NCBI GenBank assembly: GCA_041477005.1
Contig: JBGOUJ010000256.1
Span: 1 to 10,028 of the forward strand
From: JBGOUJ01 sp041477005
Lineage (GTDB): Bacteria > Acidobacteriota > Terriglobia > Bryobacterales > JACQDG01
Reading direction: 5' to 3'
DNA: 10,028 nucleotides
A program made the translations under genes and the position numbers. Position 1 is the stretch's first letter; each line of letters opens with the position of its first letter. Under the pieces are notes generated by a model that was given only the letters and a program-made list of their open reading frames with translations, was not told where the DNA came from and ran no database searches. Of this stretch, positions 6,936 through 10,028 are shown piece after piece.

Positions 6936-7556
6936 TTACGCGGACTTGCTACCCGCTGTCGCCGGCCGGCCAACCGCTCTGGCAGGGCGCCGGACGGGCG
7001 GGCTAATGGGTCTCACCCAAAGCCGCTCAATCTCGACGGCCACGGAACGTTGCAACAAAGTTACCGACACGATGAGTCGGTGACCGCTCTTGAAATCGAG
7101 CAGGATACCTTCCAGGCCGGAAAGGGGCCCTGCATCCATGCGGACCAACTGTCCCACTTGAAGGAACGGCCAGGGCTCGGCGGGAAGGCCGGATGCCACG
7201 ATGGCTTGAAGCGCATGGATTTCCTGGTCCGCCACCGGGATAGGCCGTTTGCCGAACCCGACAACGGACAGCACGCCGGGTGTGGCCAACACAGTGCGGC
7301 TCTCCCGCGGCGCGAACCGGCAGAACACATATCGAGGGAACAGGGGCGCTTCCACTCGCTTGAGGCGGTCCGACCAGCGCCGAAAGCAGGCGTATAGAGG
7401 CAGGAACTCCTCAAAACCCTTGCTCTTGAGCGCTGCAGCCGCAGTCTTCTCGTGTCGCGGCCTGACGTGCAGCGCAAACCAGAGCGGGTTCACATCTCCG
7501 GCTACAGCTTCGGAAAGTGCTTGGCCCGGAATGCTATCACCTCTAGTGGGGAACAA
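6936..7556 (-). CDS. NusG/RfaH/UpxY-type transcription antiterminator
   Basis: Up to 206 residues. The NusG N-terminal domain spans about 25-125, opening with LWFALHVRPRHEKTAAAALK (25-44) and continuing FEEFLPLYACFRRWSDR and PLFPRYVFCRF (71-81), all hallmark NGN positions. A KOW domain follows (about 133-183; GPLSGLEGILLDF at 143-155, RSVAVEIERLWV at 170-181). A basic Pro/Arg-rich tail ends the protein. NusG paralogues at the head of polysaccharide operons bind paused RNA polymerase and prevent premature termination over long transcripts; this one follows a promoter and an ops-like element. The start is uncertain: the first possible codon is TTG 7554-7556 (TGA immediately upstream) with no ribosome site, while a strong site precedes an ATT codon at 7530-7532; GTG at 7491-7493 would also keep the whole domain. 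Housekeeping NusG is excluded by context: no secE or rplK is adjacent. Confidence 0.93.
   Translation of the reverse strand: MFPTRGDSIPGQALSEAVAGDVNPLWFALHVRPRHEKTAAAALKSKGFEEFLPLYACFRRWSDRLKRVEAPLFPRYVFCRFAPRESRTVLATPGVLSVVGFGKRPIPVADQEIHALQAIVASGLPAEPWPFLQVGQLVRMDAGPLSGLEGILLDFKSGHRLIVSVTLLQRSVAVEIERLWVRPISPPVRRPARAVGRPATAGSKSA
7536..7544 (-). promoter_or_regulatory. Strong Shine-Dalgarno inside the antiterminator reading frame
   Basis: AGAGGTGAT on the minus strand is close to the full anti-Shine-Dalgarno complement AGGAGGTGAT. It ends 3 nt before an ATT codon (7530-7532), giving the GAGG core a 7 nt spacing, and no ATG, GTG or TTG lies in frame at that spacing. It either supports a rare ATT start or lies by chance within the coding region. 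Confidence 0.4.
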
Positions 7557-7584
7557 TCACGCGGTGGTAGGTTCGTCGATGCGG

Positions 7585-7596
7585 GCACGCTACCGC
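7585..7596 (-). promoter_or_regulatory. ops (operon polarity suppressor) element
   Basis: The minus strand reads GCGGTAGCGTGC. This matches the well-known RfaH recruitment and pause element GGCGGTAGCGTGC at 12 of 13 positions, only the first G being C here. It is on the transcribed strand in the right orientation, about 46-57 nt after the predicted transcription start and about 29 nt before the first possible codon of an RfaH-like gene. A 12-base match is not expected by chance in 10 kb. Confidence 0.8.
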
Positions 7597-7647
7597 GATC
7601 TGAGTCCCACCCGACGAGACCCCGCTTACGATCCTCAGCGTCACGCA

Positions 7648-7676
7648 TTTATACGACAGCTCTTTACCTGTGTCAA
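7648..7676 (-). promoter_or_regulatory. sigma70-type promoter of the polysaccharide operon
   Basis: On the minus strand a perfect -35 TTGACA (7671-7676) is followed by exactly 17 bp and a -10 TATAAA (7648-7653, then T). The predicted start is an A at about 7641. This is the strongest promoter-like sequence in the window and sits about 85 nt upstream of the antiterminator gene, leaving room for the ops element in the leader. Confidence 0.85.
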
Positions 7677-8073
7677 GCACCAAAACTCCGTGGGCTTTCG
7701 CATCCGACCTCGGTATCGAACTGGTTGAATCTAAAGGAGGGTCAACCGTACAGCAAGCCTAGTACTTTTTCGGTAACAGCCCGAGCCCTCTGATCCGGCG
7801 TTGGTACTTTTCCGCTCGAAGGCGAGACGGCAGCTTCGGGCCGCCGATTGCACCTCGCAAAGAAATGGTGACTGTGCTCGGTAGGCAATCATTCTGGGAG
7901 GCGCCGCTGAGGAGGAAGTGTAAATGGCGCCAGCGTGCTCGAGGGCGTCTGTTCGTTCTCCGCACCCGCTTGAAATTCACCATCCAGCCGCATCGCCTAC
8001 AGATTCGAAGTCTGCGCTCTATCGACGCCCTAGCCCCGAGATCCGAATGCGACTGACACCTGACACCTGACAG
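7677..8073. other. Intergenic region upstream of the operon promoter, no supported gene
   Basis: No reading frame here resembles a known protein. The 74-codon minus-strand frame at 7759-7983 is Arg-rich and low in plausibility. Two short direct copies of GTACTTTT occur near 7762 and 7804. A plus-strand AAAGGAGG at 7734-7741 has no start codon after it at a usable distance. No terminator hairpin with a U-tract was found for the upstream AMP-binding gene. The missing C-terminal domain of that enzyme is not present here in any frame. Confidence 0.5.
8053..8073. repeat. Three tandem 7 bp copies (CTGACAC/CTGACAG)
   Basis: CTGACAC, CTGACAC, CTGACAG occur head to tail and abut the stop codon (8074-8076) of the truncated AMP-binding gene. 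Their position exactly at the end of the shortened gene suggests a possible rearrangement junction, but the array is short and may be chance. Confidence 0.6.
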
Positions 8074-9282
8074 TTAACCCGAGGACACCGCGCCTAGAGG
8101 GCTGGGCCCATTGAACGCGGAAGACCCTGAGGCGGGAAGTCCGAGGATCGGAGACTGTGCCGGATCGAACAGTTGCGGAACAGGCAGGTCGACCCCACAG
8201 AAGAACTCTTCCAGGTCGCGTGGAAGTGGGCCGCCACCGCCACACAGGAACTGACGGATTCGGCCGCCCAGCCGAATGCGGATCTCAGAAAACACCAGCC
8301 GCTGGGCCAATGCGAATCTCAGCCGCATTAGAGACGGCATGGGCCGATTCTGGAGACGGTAAGAGGTGGACCCCACGCCAACCCGGAACGCCCACTGAAA
8401 TAGGTTGCGGCGAACCCAAGGGGCCCCGGCTGTGCTTTCCACAATCTGGCGCCGGATGTCCACAAAGAGACCGGGGTCGGCAATGACCACTGTGGGCATC
8501 ACCTGCTGGAAGTCCGACAGGGTGTTTTCGGTCGTAGCGGCATAGGCTAAGCTGGCTCCGTGCAAATAGCAGCCGTACGCGATCGTACGCACGGAGAGAC
8601 GGTGGAGTGGCAGAAAACACAGAATCGCATCATCCAGGCGGATGGTAGGCTCGTTGTGCACGGCCGTCCTCACGAGGTCGGTATGCGTGAGCGTAACGGC
8701 TTCGGGCCTGGTGGCCTCGTCCGAAGCGTAAGTGATGGTCGCTGGATCGCCAGGCTGCACCGCATTGATCGATGACTGAAACTCTTTCCGCTCCTCTTCC
8801 GTGACTGCAGCGTCGCCGATCAACTGCGAAAGCGAAAAGATTCGAGTTGTGGGACCTCCCGGCCCCCCCTCGAGTGTGATGACGCTGCGCAGGGAAGGTA
8901 AGCGGTCCCGGATGTCGGCTAGCTTTTCCCGTTGCGCGCGGGTCGAGATAAAGATGGCGCCCGAGCCGGAGTTCACCAGCCTGTAATGCAGCTCTTCGCC
9001 GCTAATCGCGGGGTCCAGGGGCAGGCTGATGATCCCGGCGGTTGCCATGGCCAGATCGGCCACCAGCCATTCCCACCGGTTTTCCGAGAGTAAGGCACAG
9101 CAATCTCCCCGGCGCACGCCCAGACTTCTGAGCGCCAGGTGCAGACGGATCACCCGCCGGCAGAACTCGACAGAGGAAACCGGGTGGTACAAATCCTGCC
9201 GCTTGGCCAGCAAGTGGTCAGGCCTGTCGTAGGTCACCGTGTGAACGAACAACTGACCCAGGGTTTGGATGGGTCCCAGCAT
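8074..9282 (-). CDS. Truncated, motif-degenerate AMP-binding (long-chain acyl-CoA synthetase-like) protein
   Basis: 402 residues, against about 600 for long-chain acyl-CoA synthetases. The N-terminal AMP-binding domain aligns by eye from TLGQLFVHTV (7-16) through PVSSVEFCRRV (34-44), LSENRWEWLVADLA (65-78), FLPLHRLSVRTIAYG (223-237), PTVVIADPGLFVDI (263-276) and CGGGGPLPRDLEEFF (347-361). The two catalytic motifs are altered. The P-loop TSGTTGxPKGV is replaced by ASDEATRPEAV (186-196), losing its glycines and lysine, and the YGLTE motif is replaced by LFDPAQSP (371-378). The protein stops at PLGAVSSG, where the C-terminal lysine-bearing subdomain should begin. It is therefore probably unable to adenylate fatty acids: either a decaying gene or a non-catalytic binding protein. 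The frame is intact with no internal stop, so it is called a CDS. The ATG start fits family N termini but has no clear ribosome site. Confidence 0.8.
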   Translation of the reverse strand: MLGPIQTLGQLFVHTVTYDRPDHLLAKRQDLYHPVSSVEFCRRVIRLHLALRSLGVRRGDCCALLSENRWEWLVADLAMATAGIISLPLDPAISGEELHYRLVNSGSGAIFISTRAQREKLADIRDRLPSLRSVITLEGGPGGPTTRIFSLSQLIGDAAVTEEERKEFQSSINAVQPGDPATITYASDEATRPEAVTLTHTDLVRTAVHNEPTIRLDDAILCFLPLHRLSVRTIAYGCYLHGASLAYAATTENTLSDFQQVMPTVVIADPGLFVDIRRQIVESTAGAPWVRRNLFQWAFRVGVGSTSYRLQNRPMPSLMRLRFALAQRLVFSEIRIRLGGRIRQFLCGGGGPLPRDLEEFFCGVDLPVPQLFDPAQSPILGLPASGSSAFNGPSPLGAVSSG

Positions 9283-9518
9283 TAATACGAGGATACACCG
9301 TTCCGCCTCAGGACCTGCTGAAATTTCCCCTGGTGGCCGGCTCCTCGCTGCCCGTCACCTGGCGGCTGCCCGACACCGACCTGCCGCTCGATTGCCAAAT
9401 CGAGGAACTCAACGCTCCAACTTATAGTCGGCTGTTCGCACCTCGAGCCGGCGCCGCTTCTCGTTCTTGTGGTTTGGCAGCAGAAGATCCTGCAAGTTAT
9501 TGCAGTGATTGGGTCGGC

Positions 9519-9607
9519 TGGTGCTGGAGGAGGGGGTCGAACCCTCATGCCCAGTGAAGGGCGCGGGATTTTGAGTCCCGTGCGTCTGCCAGTTCCGCCA
9601 CTCCAGC
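9519..9607 (-). tRNA. tRNA-Leu (anticodon CAA)
   Basis: On the minus strand a full cloverleaf can be folded. The acceptor GCTGGAG (9601-9607) pairs with CTCCAGC, followed by A73 and an encoded CCA (9519-9521). The D-arm contains GCGG and CTGGCAGACGC; the anticodon stem CGGGA/TCCCG encloses loop CTCAAAA, anticodon CAA, reading UUG. A long variable arm with a GCCC/GGGC stem marks class II, and the T-arm is GAGGG-TTCGACC-CCCTC. Leu fits the anticodon and long arm. No clear promoter was found upstream. Confidence 0.96.
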
Positions 9608-9745
9608 GCTTGAACTCAGTATGTCACAACTTGGGAACAGGTGCGCTGTAGTCGCTTGCGTCCAGGCCCACGGCTTCGAGCTGGCGGGGCTGGCGTGGTC
9701 CACCTTATTAAGGATGGCGTCATGGTCGGCCCGGCGAGTCCCCAG

Positions 9746-9777
9746 GCCGCGGATGGTACTAACGGTCTATCCGCGGC
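9746..9777. repeat. Inverted repeat, 9 bp arms, 14 bp loop
   Basis: GCCGCGGAT (9746-9754) and ATCCGCGGC (9769-9777) are perfect reverse complements around a 14 bp loop. There is no U-tract on either side, so a binding site or RNA stem-loop is more likely than a rho-independent terminator. Confidence 0.6.
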
Positions 9778-9786
9778 GGCTTCGAT

Positions 9787-9813
9787 CTAAGTGCCGAGAC
9801 GCAGAACTAAGTG
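9787..9813 (+). repeat. Direct repeat CTAAGTG, 20 bp apart
   Basis: CTAAGTG occurs at 9787-9793 and 9807-9813, a two-helical-turn spacing upstream of the pilin gene, as for a protein bound twice on one DNA face. A third copy is at 2568-2574 on the minus strand, about 65 bp upstream of the permease gene. Short and possibly chance. Confidence 0.3.
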
Positions 9814-9896
9814 TCTGGCCCAACAAAGCAATGGCCGAACGATAGCTTGTTGGACTCTGTCCGGGCGGTCTATCCTTGTCATGTCTTCTATAAGAA

Positions 9897-9922
9897 GCCG
9901 GCATCGGTAAGGCGCCGGCGCC
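9897..9922 (+). promoter_or_regulatory. GC-rich palindromes in the pilin 5' leader
   Basis: A perfect 12 bp palindrome GGCGCCGGCGCC (9911-9922) ends 7 nt before the AAGGAG ribosome site. An upstream GCCGGC (9897-9902) can pair with the GCCGGC inside it (9914-9919). These allow two alternative hairpins close to the ribosome site; a regulatory role is inference. Confidence 0.4.
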
Positions 9923-9940
9923 TGGAGACAAGGAGAGTAC

Positions 9941-10028
9941 ATGACGAAGCTTTACATCATCTTGAAGAAGGCGCTCCGAGATGAGCGCGGCCAGGATCTG
10001 GTGGAGTATGCGCTGCTGGCGGGTTTCA
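9941..10028 (+). CDS. flp: Flp/Fap-type pilin (Tad type IVb pilus), 3' end outside window
   Basis: The first 29 residues are visible: MTKLYIILKKALRDERG followed by QDLVEYALLAGF. The short basic leader ending in Gly and the start of the mature region GQDLVEYALL are the diagnostic processing site of Flp pilins; prepilin peptidase (TadV/CpaA type) would cut after Gly17. Flp proteins are usually 50-70 residues, so about half is visible. AAGGAG (9930-9935) lies 5 nt before the ATG (9941-9943), an excellent ribosome site. It is transcribed away from the polysaccharide operon and probably opens a tad/cpa pilus cluster beyond the window, which is inference. Confidence 0.9.
   Translation, partial: MTKLYIILKKALRDERGQDLVEYALLAGF

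Larger units (their letters stand above)
9608..9940. other. Spacer between tRNA-Leu and the pilin gene, with repeats
   Basis: No supported gene lies here; the 74-codon plus-strand frame at 9621-9845 has an implausible composition. It is the divergent upstream region of both flanking genes. It contains a 9 bp inverted repeat (9746-9777), a 20 bp-spaced direct repeat (9787-9813), a possible -10 TATAAG at 9889-9894 without a matching -35, and GC-rich palindromes before the pilin ribosome site. Confidence 0.5.

Noticed and set aside
7563..7596. Larger hairpin formed by the ops element and a downstream CTACCAC
   Set aside because: The stem has 7 bp with a C-A mismatch and a 20-nt loop, too weak to claim; the match to ops itself is the stronger reading.
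7734..7760. Perfect AAAGGAGG ribosome site on the plus strand
   Set aside because: No ATG, GTG or TTG follows at a workable distance and no coding frame continues.
7985..8015. T-arm-like sequence CAGATTCGAAGTCTG suggesting a tRNA remnant or attachment site
   Set aside because: The invariant G53-C61 pair is A-T, and no acceptor, anticodon arm or CCA can be folded around it.
9282..9557. Open frames over the tRNA, including products with RVRPPPPAP and RRGSNPHAQ
   Set aside because: These peptides are the familiar false translations of tRNA genes on both strands; the DNA is tRNA-Leu plus spacer.

Overview
The window is about 10 kb of GC-rich bacterial DNA. It is dominated by a minus-strand operon for making and exporting an extracellular or capsular polysaccharide. 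The gene mix (a NusG-like UpxY/RfaH-type regulator at the head of a Wza/Wzc locus, a Tad-type Flp pilin, high GC) suggests an environmental Gram-negative, possibly Acidobacteriota. That placement is inference from gene style; no marker gene is present.

Layout, in the direction of minus-strand transcription. At 9941-10028 (plus strand) is the start of a Flp/Fap pilin gene, preceded by a 333 bp spacer with inverted and direct repeats. A class II tRNA-Leu(CAA) lies at 9519-9607 (minus). A 402-residue AMP-binding (acyl-CoA synthetase-like) protein at 8074-9282 (minus) has degenerate ATP-binding motifs and no C-terminal domain. A 517 bp control region follows (7557-8073). It holds a near-perfect sigma70-type promoter (TTGACA, 17 bp, TATAAA) and, about 46 nt downstream of the predicted start site, a 12-base match to the ops pause element that recruits RfaH.

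The operon then runs: NusG/UpxY-like antiterminator (6936-7556), small ribbon-helix-helix protein (6496-6885), Wza-like OPX/SLBB export protein (5607-6584), a spacer with a 16 bp palindrome and eight tandem ~21 bp repeats, Wzc-like chain-length protein/tyrosine autokinase (2903-5305), a 399 bp gap, Wzm-like ABC permease (1628-2503), SGNH hydrolase (491-1621), and a Wzt-like ABC ATPase cut off by the window edge (1-382).

How the parts may work together (inference): the promoter starts a long transcript, RNA polymerase pauses at ops, and the first gene product loads there to keep elongation going through the long operon. The ABC pair would carry the polymer across the inner membrane, Wzc would control length and gating by tyrosine phosphorylation, and Wza would form the outer-membrane exit. 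The SGNH protein would edit acyl groups on the polymer. No glycosyltransferase is visible; these are expected downstream, beyond position 1. The points most worth a second look are the ops element beside its own RfaH-like gene, the tandem repeats ending exactly at the wzc start codon, the ABC-plus-autokinase hybrid, and the decayed acyl-CoA synthetase.
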